From the NCBI RefSeq assembly GCF_002930615.1, contig NZ_PSNX01000008.1, positions 1 to 64,000 on the forward strand: a DNA stretch of 64,000 nucleotides, given 5' to 3'. This DNA comes from Caldimonas caldifontis. Lineage in GTDB: Bacteria > Pseudomonadota > Gammaproteobacteria > Burkholderiales > Burkholderiaceae_C. Position 1 is the first letter of the stretch. The number at the start of each line of letters is the position of its first letter. Made by a program: the position numbers and the translations under genes. Below, piece by piece: positions 1 through 8,248 of this stretch. The notes under the pieces are model-generated. The model made no database searches and was not told the DNA's origin. It saw only the letters and a list, made by a program, of their open reading frames with translations.

Positions 1-185
1 GCATCACCCTGCAGGCCTCAGGCCTCACCGTGGAGTGCCCCGGCACGATCCGGGTGCAGGCGGGGAGCAGGAGGATGGTGGGGGCGGAGAGGGTGAGCTA
101 TGGGCTGCAGCAGATGCCGAAGTACGCTTGCGTTTCGTGCCTCCTCGCCGCATTGAAGTCAGGTTCAGCCCTTGCATCGATCTGA
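1..185 (+). CDS. VgrG, type VI secretion spike protein, C-terminal end (partial)
   Basis: Only the last 60 codons are present; the frame enters at base 3 and stops with TGA at 183-185. The peptide begins ITLQASGLTVECPGTIRVQAG and contains VGAERVSYGLQQMP, which resembles the end of the DUF2345 region of VgrG proteins: beta-strand repeats, then a TIRxxAG stretch and a short tail. VgrG trimers tip the T6SS tube and carry effectors. The next gene, a DUF4123 adaptor, starts 14 bases before this stop, the usual order in orphan vgrG-effector modules. The identification rests on the short C-terminal pattern plus context; the gp27/gp5-like body lies outside the window. Confidence 0.72.
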   Translation, partial: ITLQASGLTVECPGTIRVQAGSRRMVGAERVSYGLQQMPKYACVSCLLAALKSGSALASI

Positions 186-1080
186 AAAACACTACTACGC
201 TGTAGACGCGATCGACAAGCAGGTCCTAGTCGATCAAGTGCTGATGGCAATTTCAGCTGCCACCGGTTCTGTGGCGAGCGGCGAGACCATTTGTGCCTTG
301 GTCGACGAAGCGTTCGACTACGGCAGCAGACGACTTCAGATCCACTATCCCTGCGTGCGTCTGTACTCGGAAGGCCGTTGGGAACAATTCTCAGAGGTGA
401 GCCCGCTTTTGATTCGGTTGCCAGTTGAGCGCATCGAAGAACTTCGTCAAGCAGTCTGGCGGTTGGTGCACCATTGCTCTGGGCGCCCAATGTTCAGCAT
501 TGTCGTGACCCGTTGGTCGCTTCCTGACCTGGCTTGCCACTTGCGTCAGTGCATGGCGCCGAAAGTGGAGGGGATGGGGTCGTTGCTGCTGAGGTTTGCC
601 GACACGAGGGTCGCGGCGACCCTCCCTCTGCATCTCAAGCCAGCAAACTGGTCCCGGCTAACTGATCCGATAGACCGATGGTGGATTGTTGATCGCACGG
701 GGTCCCTCATCGAACTCCATAAACCCGAAGCGTTCCAGGAACACGAATCGCGCGAAGTTCGTGAATTTGCTTTGAGCGATGATGAAGTGAATGGTCTCGT
801 TCATGCAGGCATGCCTGACGCTTTGATACAGACCATGTCGGACCAGCTACCGGAACTCCTCCCGAAAGACGGACGCGTGCTCTTCTACGGATCGATGGTA
901 GAGGTTGTGGAACTGGCGCGTCGCTGCCGAATTGATGCCTATCCGGACATCTATGCACTCGCGGTATTCCGCCGCGTGACGGGGCGTGAAGCGCTTCTTG
1001 AAGCATCGACCGTGGCGATGTTGAATGCCAGAGACTGGCCGCAAGGACAGCTCGCCAGCAAACTGATGGAGAAGGTGTGA
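172..1080 (+). CDS. DUF4123 T6SS effector adaptor/chaperone
   Basis: A 302-residue protein read from a TTG at 172, overlapping the VgrG end by 14 bases. An ATG at 244 is an in-frame alternative, and the true start is uncertain because neither has a strong ribosome site. The region CALVDEAFDYG, then PCVRLYSEG..., and later LLLRFADTRVAATLP has the pattern of DUF4123 (Tap/TEC) proteins. These bind a specific effector and load it onto the cognate VgrG. Position between vgrG and a Tle1-type lipase fits that role exactly. The C-terminal 100 residues are not recognisable and may carry cargo specificity. The region is visibly less GC-rich than the core genome to the right, as is common for T6SS cargo modules. 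Confidence 0.82.
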   Translation: MHRSEKHYYAVDAIDKQVLVDQVLMAISAATGSVASGETICALVDEAFDYGSRRLQIHYPCVRLYSEGRWEQFSEVSPLLIRLPVERIEELRQAVWRLVHHCSGRPMFSIVVTRWSLPDLACHLRQCMAPKVEGMGSLLLRFADTRVAATLPLHLKPANWSRLTDPIDRWWIVDRTGSLIELHKPEAFQEHESREVREFALSDDEVNGLVHAGMPDALIQTMSDQLPELLPKDGRVLFYGSMVEVVELARRCRIDAYPDIYALAVFRRVTGREALLEASTVAMLNARDWPQGQLASKLMEKV

Positions 1081-1159
1081 TTGGCGGAAAGACAATCAAG
1101 AAGCTATGCGCTCTTCGCGCTAACCGAGGACTGCATCGGTCGGATCAAGGAGCATAGCG

Positions 1160-1702
1160 ATGAGCGTAGAGCGAACCGGCACCTTGCTGGCGATGGCACA
1201 ACGAGTTCACCGAGGCTTAGGTATGGTTTCCGGCATCGGTGTGCTGGTAGGCGCACTATCGGCGTGTGCAAAGGATGACAAGGTCTCCACAAACTACACG
1301 GTGGTCAACCACACACGCGGTGGAGTCGTCTACATCACTGTCGATCAGCAAGGCGGGATCCTGGTTGCGGGGCCGCACAGCCAAAGCGGTGATGCATGTT
1401 GCGTCACTATTCCCAAGCAGTGGAGACCTGATTTCAGGGTGACTATCGGCTGGCAGGATGACAGCACTGAACAGCTTGATGCCGATGGAAAGCCAATATT
1501 GCGGGACGGAAGGCCCGTGCTCGTTCCGGGCGAGAAGTACCTCCGAACAGTACCTATTGAGGAGTACGCCTCAAACAACCTCGGCACCATGAAGATTCAC
1601 ATCCTGCCAGACAAGAATGTGATCGTTGTAGTCAGCTTGCTTGCGCCCTTTCACCCAGATTACCTGCCAAAGAACCCTTTGCAGGGTCCGAGACAGCCAT
1701 GA
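1160..1702 (+). CDS. DUF3304 lipoprotein, probable Tle1 immunity protein
   Basis: A 180-residue protein starting at ATG 1160 with an AAGGAG ribosome site eight bases upstream. A hydrophobic stretch ends in the lipobox LSAC (Cys36), so it is predicted to be exported and lipidated; starts at residue 12 or 22 would give a shorter signal. The remainder matches the DUF3304 pattern: NYTVVNHT near the start of the mature part, a CCVTIPKQW block, then VPGEKYLRTVPIEEY. DUF3304 lipoproteins are commonly encoded beside Tle1 phospholipases and act as periplasmic immunity proteins. The stop overlaps the start of the lipase gene by four bases (ATGA), so the two are translationally coupled. Assignment as immunity protein is from family and context, not demonstrated here. 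Confidence 0.8.
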   Translation: MSVERTGTLLAMAQRVHRGLGMVSGIGVLVGALSACAKDDKVSTNYTVVNHTRGGVVYITVDQQGGILVAGPHSQSGDACCVTIPKQWRPDFRVTIGWQDDSTEQLDADGKPILRDGRPVLVPGEKYLRTVPIEEYASNNLGTMKIHILPDKNVIVVVSLLAPFHPDYLPKNPLQGPRQP

Positions 1703-3330
1703 CGACCCAAGCCGCCAAACCCTTTCCCAGCCGAGGATTGCGTAGCCTGAGCCCGCGTGAAGCGCTACAAAGAACAGCAGCGCTTGCCTGTACTCTTCCG
1801 CAAGACGGGCAGCCCCGCTGTTCGGGCCAGGTGCACGTGGGCATCTTCTTTGACGGCACTGGGAACAATTTGGCCAACGATTTTGATGGGCCGCCCCCGG
1901 AGCAACGCAAGCACAGCAACGTGGTGCGTCTTTTTCAGGCGCATCGAGTCAACCCAAGCGAAGGCTTTTTCGCCTACTACGCGCCTGGTGTTGGAACCCC
2001 GTTCCCGGACATTGGTGACGATGGGCAGTACTGGGGGCCCAATCGCGGTTCGGCTTTCGCTTCGCGCGGTGAGCGGAGAATCACCTGGGCCTTCATGCAG
2101 CTGCTGAATGCGCCGCACGTGTATGTCAAGGGTACGGCGCTGCTTCCCGCCGAGCGTGCCAACCACATTGCAAGGACGCTGGGTTCTACGGGCAGCCCAG
2201 CGATGCAACGCCGGTCTGCGCTTCGCTACTGGCAAGACCAACTCAGTGCGGCATTAAAAGGCCAGAAGCCAACGGTGACGCAAATCAATGTATCGGTCTT
2301 CGGGTTTTCGCGCGGTGCGGCGCAGGCGCGTGCGTTCGTGAATTGGTTGTTTGAGAGCTGCGAACAGCAAGGTGGTGGCTACACCTTTGCCGGAATGCCG
2401 ATAAGGCTGCATTTTCTGGGCATCTTCGACACCGTGGCCTCTGTGGGAATTGCGAACCTCTACGAGAACGAGGTGTTCACCGGTCACCAGGCCTGGGCCG
2501 ACCGCAACATGCGCATTAATCCCGGTGTTGAGCAGTGTGTGCACTTTGTAGCCGGGCATGAAGTAAGGGCGTGCTTTCCCTTGGACTCCGTGCGGGTGGA
2601 TGGTACCTACCCGGACAATGCCATTGAGATCATGTACCCAGGTGCGCATTCAGACATTGGCGGCGGCTACGCTCCGGGCGATCTGGGTGTTTCGCCCGTG
2701 CAAGGGGATTTCATCAGCGTCATCACTGGCCAACACATGTACCACGAGGCCCGCAAGGCCGGCGTACCTTTGCTAGCTTGGGAACAGTTGAGTGCGGTCG
2801 TGAGGGACAGCCTAACGCCCTCTGAAAAGGCTATCGCTACGTTCAACAACTACGTCACAGCATCCGCACACGGTAGCGGCTCTGTTGAAGCCCTGCACAA
2901 GGCGCACTGGAAGCAGTATCTCAGCTGGAGATTCAAGCATCGCATAGCGTATGCATCGCGCGCCCCTGTGACTTCGGCCAACGGCGCGCAACGCGAGCAC
3001 ATGTGCAAATCTCAGTCTGATTTCATGCTTCGACTGCGCAGACTGGGAGTGGGAGGTAATCCCGAAGATCCCACTTACGACCCGAAACGGGCCGCTCGGC
3101 TATTCAAGGAGATGCACCGTGCTTCAGGACTGCCCATCAGCAGGGGCGAACAAGAGCTCCTCGATATTCTCGAGTTGATCGAACCTAACGAACTGCTGCC
3201 CAACGTGGAGAAACTGTTCGAGTCATACGTTCATGATTCGGTCGCTGGGTTCATGAGTCAGCTGGACGAGTTCGATCGCAACGGGCTGGGCATTGGGAAG
3301 TTGCGAACTGTGTTCAAGGGCCAGCACTGA
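1699..3330 (+). CDS. Tle1-family T6SS phospholipase effector (DUF2235)
   Basis: A 543-residue alpha/beta-hydrolase of the DUF2235 family. Landmarks are HVGIFFDGTGNN near residue 50, the nucleophile elbow GFSRGAA with Ser204, GIFDTVASVG carrying the likely catalytic Asp, and YPGAHSDIGGGY carrying the likely His. Tle1 enzymes are type VI lipase effectors that hydrolyse phospholipids of rival cells from the periplasm. No signal peptide is seen, as expected for VgrG-delivered cargo. The gene follows the immunity lipoprotein with an ATGA overlap and ends the module; no further T6SS genes follow. Specificity (PLA1 or PLA2) cannot be read from sequence. Confidence 0.88.
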   Translation: MTTQAAKPFPSRGLRSLSPREALQRTAALACTLPQDGQPRCSGQVHVGIFFDGTGNNLANDFDGPPPEQRKHSNVVRLFQAHRVNPSEGFFAYYAPGVGTPFPDIGDDGQYWGPNRGSAFASRGERRITWAFMQLLNAPHVYVKGTALLPAERANHIARTLGSTGSPAMQRRSALRYWQDQLSAALKGQKPTVTQINVSVFGFSRGAAQARAFVNWLFESCEQQGGGYTFAGMPIRLHFLGIFDTVASVGIANLYENEVFTGHQAWADRNMRINPGVEQCVHFVAGHEVRACFPLDSVRVDGTYPDNAIEIMYPGAHSDIGGGYAPGDLGVSPVQGDFISVITGQHMYHEARKAGVPLLAWEQLSAVVRDSLTPSEKAIATFNNYVTASAHGSGSVEALHKAHWKQYLSWRFKHRIAYASRAPVTSANGAQREHMCKSQSDFMLRLRRLGVGGNPEDPTYDPKRAARLFKEMHRASGLPISRGEQELLDILELIEPNELLPNVEKLFESYVHDSVAGFMSQLDEFDRNGLGIGKLRTVFKGQH

Positions 3331-3382
3331 GAGGCTGAAGGGTGCAGCGCATCCCCCGGGTTGTACAGGTGAGTCCAGAGAC

Positions 3383-4270
3383 CTACATACACCCCACCAC
3401 CTCCCGATGCCCCACCTGCAACGACAGCCCCTCGACCTGTGATTGCCTCCGCGCCGCCCAGGCGCGGAAGGTGGTGGCCTGGTCGGGTTGCTGCTCGCAG
3501 GCGGCGATGCTGATGCCATCGATCAGGGCCTGACGCAGGGGTGCGGCGGTGGGGCCGTCGAGTTGCCAATCCGAGTGGGCGGTATTGACGCGGTAGCCGA
3601 CTGAGGCCAGGCGTTGTTCCAGCACGGCTGGGGCCTGCGGGCCCAGGGCGGGGCCGAAGCCTTTGTTGCGGTGCTGGTGGGCCTGGAAGGCGGCCTGCAC
3701 CGCGGCGTCGGCGGGATCGCTGGGGGCCCAGCGGTCGCGGCCGTCCACGCTGAGGGCCATCCACACGGCGGCGCCGTGGGTGCGGCAGGCCTCCACCAGG
3801 CGCTGCAGCCAGGTGTCGGAGACGAGGTCGATCAGGGCCGAGGCCGTGAGGAGCTGCACGCCCTCCCACGGCAGGCGGTCGAGCTCGGTGACGAGGTCCA
3901 GGCGCCGGGCCTGCCAGTGCACCTGCCAGCCGCCCTCGGTGCTGCGCAGGGTGCCGCTGCGCCCGCTGGGGTCGATCTGGCATTGATGGCCGTGCGTGTG
4001 CGCCCAGTGCTGCAGCTTCAGGGGCAGGGCCTCCAGCAGGGCCGGGTCGTGGTCGATGAGGGTCCAGCGTTGCTCGCCGCCCAGGCGGACGCTGAGGTCG
4101 CGCAGGTTGGCGCCCGTGCCGCAGGCGAGGTCGAGCACGCCCAGGGGGCCGCCAGGGGCGCGCAGGCCGCTGGCCAGGGCGGCGGCGTCGAGGCTGCGCG
4201 CGGCGGCGTTGCGGGCGGCGTGGTCCCAGGGTTCGCGCAGGCTCAGCCAGTCGGCGGAAAAGCCGCTCAT
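3383..4270 (-). CDS. Class I SAM-dependent methyltransferase
   Basis: A 295-residue protein with the SAM-binding motif VLDLACGTGAN (about residues 50-60), followed by the acidic LIDHDPALL that binds the ribose in Rossmann methyltransferases. The substrate is not deducible. Its ATG (4268-4270) overlaps the TGA of the upstream glycosyltransferase gene, making it the last gene of a four-gene operon (dehydrogenase, PTPS-like protein, GT4, methyltransferase). A plausible role, by inference, is methylation of the glycolipid or small molecule built by its neighbours. It faces the T6SS module tail to tail with about 50 bases between them; no obvious terminator is visible in that gap. Confidence 0.85.
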   Translation of the reverse strand: MSGFSADWLSLREPWDHAARNAAARSLDAAALASGLRAPGGPLGVLDLACGTGANLRDLSVRLGGEQRWTLIDHDPALLEALPLKLQHWAHTHGHQCQIDPSGRSGTLRSTEGGWQVHWQARRLDLVTELDRLPWEGVQLLTASALIDLVSDTWLQRLVEACRTHGAAVWMALSVDGRDRWAPSDPADAAVQAAFQAHQHRNKGFGPALGPQAPAVLEQRLASVGYRVNTAHSDWQLDGPTAAPLRQALIDGISIAACEQQPDQATTFRAWAARRQSQVEGLSLQVGHREVVGCM

Positions 4271-5343
4271 GGCCGGGGGCCCACGTCGAGCAGCAGCCGG
4301 GCCATCTGTTCGACGGACTGCTCCCAGCGAGGCAAGCGGTCGCGCACCTGGAGGGCACCCTTGGCCAGCTTGGCGCGCAGCCGTGAGCCGGTGAGCCAGC
4401 GCTGCAGGGCCTCGCGCAGGGCGCGCACGTCGCCGGGCGGCACCATCAGGCGGGCGGCTTCGGGCACGGTCTCGGGGCTGGCGCCGCCGCTGGTGCACAC
4501 CACCGGCAAACCACGCGCCAGGGCTTCGGTGTAGACCATGCCATAGCCTTCGTACCACGAGGGCAGCACGAAGAGGTCGGCGCCGGCGTAGAGCGCATCG
4601 AGGTCGGTGTCGTCGACCACCCCGGTGAGCCGCACGCGGCTGGCCAGGGCATGCCGTTCGATGGCGGCCAGCACGGCCTGCGTGGCTTCGGGGTCGCGCG
4701 TCATGCTGCCCGCGCACACCAGGCGCCAGGGCAGGTCGGTGAGGCCGGCCAGGGCTTCGATGAGTTCGGCCTGGCCCTTGCGCACGCTCACGCTGCCCAC
4801 GCACAACAGCTGCGGCACGCCGCCTTGTGCGAGGCTGCCGGTGGCCACGGGGGCGGGGGTCACACCGGGTTCGATCACCTGGATGCGGCTGGGTGGCACG
4901 CCCCAGCCCTGGCGGCCAGGGGCGCTGAGGGTGCGGGCGGTGGTGGGGCTGGTCACGACGACGCGCCGCGCGTGCGAAAGCGCCCGCGATTCGCTGTCGC
5001 GCAAGACGGTCTGGAGGTCTGGCTGCAGGCCGGTTTCCAGCGCGAGCGGATGATGGACCAGCGCCACCCAGCGCAGCCGGGCCGCATGGTCGGCCGCAAG
5101 GCAGGGCAGGGCGCCAAAGGCCAGGCCGTCGGCCACCACGCACTCGCCATCAGGCAGGGCGGCCACGGCGTCCGCGGCGGCCTGCACGGCCTCATCGGTG
5201 GGCCAGGGGTAGGTGCCGGGCAGGCTGATGGTGTCCACACGCCAACCCGCCTCGCGCAGTCCATGCACCAGGGCGCGGTCGTAGCGATAGCCGCCGGTGG
5301 GCGTGTCGAGGTCGCCGGGGAAGAGGAAGGTGCAGCCGGGCAC
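4267..5343 (-). CDS. Glycosyltransferase family 4 (GT-B fold)
   Basis: A 358-residue GT4 enzyme. The start chosen is GTG at 5343, which overlaps the stop of the preceding PTPS-like gene; the protein then begins MPGCTFLFPGDLDTPTGGY, a normal GT4 N-terminus with a glycine-rich loop. The nucleotide-sugar site is clear in the C-terminal half: CVGSVSVRKG, then LPSWYEGYGMVYTEALARGLP with the EX7E-type acidic pair. It transfers a sugar from an NDP-sugar in the cytosol; acceptor unknown. It sits in the operon 5793-3383 and overlaps the methyltransferase start, so the product is probably a methylated glycoside, which is inference. Confidence 0.87.
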   Translation of the reverse strand: MPGCTFLFPGDLDTPTGGYRYDRALVHGLREAGWRVDTISLPGTYPWPTDEAVQAAADAVAALPDGECVVADGLAFGALPCLAADHAARLRWVALVHHPLALETGLQPDLQTVLRDSESRALSHARRVVVTSPTTARTLSAPGRQGWGVPPSRIQVIEPGVTPAPVATGSLAQGGVPQLLCVGSVSVRKGQAELIEALAGLTDLPWRLVCAGSMTRDPEATQAVLAAIERHALASRVRLTGVVDDTDLDALYAGADLFVLPSWYEGYGMVYTEALARGLPVVCTSGGASPETVPEAARLMVPPGDVRALREALQRWLTGSRLRAKLAKGALQVRDRLPRWEQSVEQMARLLLDVGPRP

Positions 5344-5345
5344 GA

Positions 5346-5771
5346 TCAGGCCTGCAGCGGGGGACGGGGCACGGGCAGTGCAGCCTCGTAGGCCGCCCAG
5401 GCGACGTGCGATTCGTGCAGCGTCACCTTGGCATGGGTGAGCCCTGCGGCGCTCGCGCCGAGGTCGCCCCGGGCGATGCGCTCGGCCACGCGGTCGAAGA
5501 TCACGCGGGCGAGAAATTCGGTGGTGGTGTTGCGGCCGCGGAAGACGGCCTCCTCGTCGAGGTTGCGGAAGTTCAGCGCAGAGAGGATCTCGCGCAGCAC
5601 CTCGGTGGCGCGGCCGATGTCGACCACGATGCCGTCGGCATCGAGTTCGGGGCGGCGCAGTTCCAGGTCGACCACGTAGGTGGCGCCATGCAGGCGCTGG
5701 GCGGGGCCGAAGACGGCGCCCTGGAAGCTGTGGGCGATCATGAAGTGATCGCGGACGTTGACGCTGTACAT
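5346..5771 (-). CDS. 6-pyruvoyl-tetrahydropterin synthase-fold protein with altered active site
   Basis: A 141-residue member of the COG0720 (PTPS/QueD) family, started at ATG 5771; a TTG two codons upstream is possible. Fold landmarks are FMIAHSF (residues 10-16), [12 protein letters not shown] (27-38) and the late TLHES with the conserved Glu. In QueD and PTPS the zinc is held by three His, and a Cys four residues before the HGH motif is catalytic. Here His14 and His28 remain, but the third His is Ala30 and the Cys position is Ala24. The catalytic LDH motif reads Leu66-Asn67-Phe68. It is therefore unlikely to make tetrahydropterin or 6-carboxy-tetrahydropterin by the known mechanism. No queC, queE or folE lies nearby; its neighbours are a dehydrogenase and a glycosyltransferase. 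Confidence 0.8.
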   Translation of the reverse strand: MYSVNVRDHFMIAHSFQGAVFGPAQRLHGATYVVDLELRRPELDADGIVVDIGRATEVLREILSALNFRNLDEEAVFRGRNTTTEFLARVIFDRVAERIARGDLGASAAGLTHAKVTLHESHVAWAAYEAALPVPRPPLQA

Positions 5772-5792
5772 GGACAAGAGAGCTTTCGTGGG

Positions 5793-6803
5793 TCAGTCGT
5801 AATCGATGCGGTGGCACAGCACACCGCGGGCGTCGTGCGCGAGCTGCTTCAGCACCTCGGGCAATTCAACGAAAGGAGCGTGGTGGGTGATCAGGGCCTC
5901 CAGGCGGTCGTCGGCCAGCAGCGCCAGCGCCCGCTCGAGGCGCCGACGGTGGGTCCAGCGTGCCCGCATGGGCGCCGCCACCTGGCCCACCTGCGAGCTG
6001 CGCAGCACCAGCCGTTGGGCATGGAAGGCCTGGCCGAGCGGAAGTTCCACCGCGCGGGTGCCGTACCAGCTCAGTTCCAGCACGGTAGCCTCGAAGCCGG
6101 CCAGGGCGAGGGCGGTGCGCAGGCCGGCCGGCTGGCCGCTCGCATGCACCACCAGGTCTGCATCGCCGCGCGCGACGTCGGGCGAGGCAAAGCCCAGGCC
6201 CAGGCGGGCGGCCACACCGGCGCGTGCCGGGTCGGTGTCCACCAGCTCCACCTCGCAGCCGGGCGTGCGTGCGGCCAGCCAGGCCACCAGCAGGCCCACC
6301 ACGCCGCCGCCCACCACGCTGACGCGCCCGCCAGGCGGCGCGGGCGCATCCCACAGCGCGTTCAGGGCGGTTTCCATGTTGGCGGCCAGCACCGCGCGCG
6401 CCGGGGGCAGGCCTGCGGGCAAGGGCACCACGGTGTCGGCCGGCACCACATAGCGGCTCTGGTGCGGATACAGGCAGAACACCGTGTGCCCGATCAGGGC
6501 TTGTGCGCCGGCCTCCACCACGCCGACACTGGCATAGCCATACTTGAGCGGCGCCGGGAAGTCGCCGGCCTGGAAGGGCGCGCGCATGCGATCGTGCTCA
6601 GAGGCCGGCACCTCGCCGCGGAACACCAGCGTCTCGGTGCCGCGGCTGATGCCGCTGTGCAGGGTGCGCACCTGAACCTCCGTGGCCCCGGGCGCTCGAA
6701 GGGGTTCGGGCCGCAACTCGGCGCGCCCCGGCTCGGCCAGCCAGCAGGCCCAGGCCTGGGGGGTGTCGAGGGGGGGCGGTGACGAAGGATGGGAAGAAGG
6801 CAT
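5793..6803 (-). CDS. MDR-superfamily dehydrogenase lacking the GHE zinc motif
   Basis: A 336-residue medium-chain dehydrogenase/reductase-like protein (ATG 6803; ATG 6815 also in frame). The N-terminal domain has [20 protein letters not shown] and the Rossmann half has [15 protein letters not shown] followed by an acidic VDTD that suggests NAD rather than NADP. The usual GHExxG zinc motif is replaced by [10 protein letters not shown] and there is no catalytic Cys-His pair, so it resembles the zinc-free BchC/TDH-like branch. Substrate unknown. It is the first gene of the leftward operon with the PTPS-like, GT4 and methyltransferase genes, and starts only 15 bases from the divergent CDP-alcohol phosphotransferase gene. 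Confidence 0.8.
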   Translation of the reverse strand: MPSSHPSSPPPLDTPQAWACWLAEPGRAELRPEPLRAPGATEVQVRTLHSGISRGTETLVFRGEVPASEHDRMRAPFQAGDFPAPLKYGYASVGVVEAGAQALIGHTVFCLYPHQSRYVVPADTVVPLPAGLPPARAVLAANMETALNALWDAPAPPGGRVSVVGGGVVGLLVAWLAARTPGCEVELVDTDPARAGVAARLGLGFASPDVARGDADLVVHASGQPAGLRTALALAGFEATVLELSWYGTRAVELPLGQAFHAQRLVLRSSQVGQVAAPMRARWTHRRRLERALALLADDRLEALITHHAPFVELPEVLKQLAHDARGVLCHRIDYD

Positions 6804-6818
6804 AGCCGCGAGCATCTT

Positions 6819-7646
6819 ATGTCGGAGACGATGGACACAGGCACACCAGGGACGTCGGCACCCGCAAGCGCGGGGGCTGCGGCCTTGCGGCGCGACGCCC
6901 ATCGCTCGCTGCTGGCCGGCGCGGTGCTGGTGGTTGCGGCGGGCTGGGGTCTGCATGCGGCCTGGCCCGCGCTTTTTGGTGCGGGCTATGCCGGCAAGGC
7001 CATTGCCCTGTACGGGATGGCGGCCGGCTTGCTGCTGCACGGCCTGCGGCACCACCGCAATGCCCGAGGTGAGCTGCACCCTCGCTTCGGTGCGGCCAAC
7101 CAGGTGAGCCTGCTGCGGCTGGGCATGCTGGCGATGCTGGCCGCCCTGGTCGGCGAGGGGGCGGCGCGTGCCGGCCAACCGGGCGCGGCGGTGCTGGGCT
7201 GGGCCATCGTCGTGTGGGCCACGGTCGGGGCGGTGCTCGATGCGGTCGATGGGCCGCTCGCGCGCCGCAGCGGCCTGGCCAGCGACTTCGGCGCGCGCTT
7301 CGACATGGAGACCGATGCGGCCCTGATGCTGGTGCTGTGCCTGTTGATCGTGCAGTTCGGCCAGGCCGGGCCCTGGGTGCTGGCCGTGGGCCTCATGCGC
7401 TATGCCTTCGTGGCGGCCAGCTGGGCCTGGCGCTGGCTCGCACGGCCCCTGCCGCCCAGCACACGCCGCAAGACGGTGTGCGTGGTGCAGATCGTCACCC
7501 TGATCACGGCCCTGGGCCCCATCATTCCCCCGGCCGGGGCCGCCCTCATCGCCGGCGCGGGCCTGGTCCTGCTCGTGTATTCCTTTGCTGTGGACGTGCG
7601 ATGGCTGGCTCAGCGACGTCACCTTCCCCTGGAGAACGCACCATGA
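6819..7646 (+). CDS. CDP-alcohol phosphotransferase, integral membrane
   Basis: A 275-residue polytopic membrane protein from ATG 6819. Residues 141-163 carry the complete family signature DxxDGxxAR...GxxxDxxxD (DAVDGPLAR, then GARFDMETD), which binds two metals and the CDP-alcohol. Such enzymes move a phospho-alcohol head from a CDP-diglyceride, or from a CDP-linked alcohol, to an acceptor at the membrane. It is not an obvious PgsA, PssA or Cls by context. It leads a rightward operon with YceI and an LTA-synthase-like enzyme (ATGA overlaps at 7643 and 8245) and is divergent from the glycosyltransferase operon. Together these suggest an unusual lipid head group or envelope polymer; this is inference. 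Confidence 0.87.
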   Translation: MSETMDTGTPGTSAPASAGAAALRRDAHRSLLAGAVLVVAAGWGLHAAWPALFGAGYAGKAIALYGMAAGLLLHGLRHHRNARGELHPRFGAANQVSLLRLGMLAMLAALVGEGAARAGQPGAAVLGWAIVVWATVGAVLDAVDGPLARRSGLASDFGARFDMETDAALMLVLCLLIVQFGQAGPWVLAVGLMRYAFVAASWAWRWLARPLPPSTRRKTVCVVQIVTLITALGPIIPPAGAALIAGAGLVLLVYSFAVDVRWLAQRRHLPLENAP

Positions 7647-8248
7647 CCCTCACTCCCCTGCATCGGCGTGCCTGGATGCTGGCCGCCTCGCTGTTGTTCC
7701 TCACCGGGGGCGCCGCGGCCCAGGCCCCCCGCTACGTGCTCGACGCCGAGCACCTGTCCATCGGCTTCATGGTCGACCACATCGGCTACGCCAAGGTGCT
7801 GGGCATGTTCCTCGAGGGCAAGGGCTCCTACCGTTTCGACGAAGCCACCGGCACGCTCAGCGATGTGCGCATCGAGGTGGCCACCAACAGCGTCTTCACC
7901 AACCATCGCGCGCGTGACAACCACCTCAAGGGGGCGCAGTTCCTGAACGTGAAGGAGTTCCCGGCCATGGTCTTCACGGCCGACAGCGCCAAGCGCGTGG
8001 GCGACCGCCAGTACGAGATCACCGGCCAGCTCGAATTGCTGGGCCAGCGCCAGCCGCTCACGCTGCGTGCCACCTGGAACAAGAGCAACACCTACGAGAT
8101 CCCCGGCCAGGGCCGGCCCTATGTGATGGGTGTGTCGGCCCGCGGCAGCTTCAAGCGCAGCGCCTACGGCATGAACTATGCCGTGGCCAACGGCTGGGTG
8201 GGTGACGAGGTCGAGCTGATCCTCGAGTTCGAGGCGCGTCGCCAATGA
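7643..8248 (+). CDS. YceI-family periplasmic lipid-binding protein
   Basis: A 201-residue protein with a cleavable signal peptide (hydrophobic run ending GGAAAQA) and the YceI beta-barrel pattern: [26 protein letters not shown], the [15 protein letters not shown] motif, FPAMVFTA and SYAYGMNY-like SAYGMNYAV near the end. YceI proteins are lipocalin-like barrels that bind isoprenoid or other long amphiphiles in the periplasm. The ATG overlaps the stop of the CDP-alcohol phosphotransferase gene, and its own stop overlaps the next gene, so it is co-translated with two membrane enzymes of lipid-linked chemistry. It may carry or shield their lipid intermediate, an inference from operon position. 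Confidence 0.87.
   Translation: MTLTPLHRRAWMLAASLLFLTGGAAAQAPRYVLDAEHLSIGFMVDHIGYAKVLGMFLEGKGSYRFDEATGTLSDVRIEVATNSVFTNHRARDNHLKGAQFLNVKEFPAMVFTADSAKRVGDRQYEITGQLELLGQRQPLTLRATWNKSNTYEIPGQGRPYVMGVSARGSFKRSAYGMNYAVANGWVGDEVELILEFEARRQ

Noticed and set aside
1081-1278. A 65-codon frame from TTG 1081 overlapping the DUF3304 gene
   Set aside because: No recognisable domain, and it overlaps a lipoprotein gene that has a good ribosome site and lipobox.
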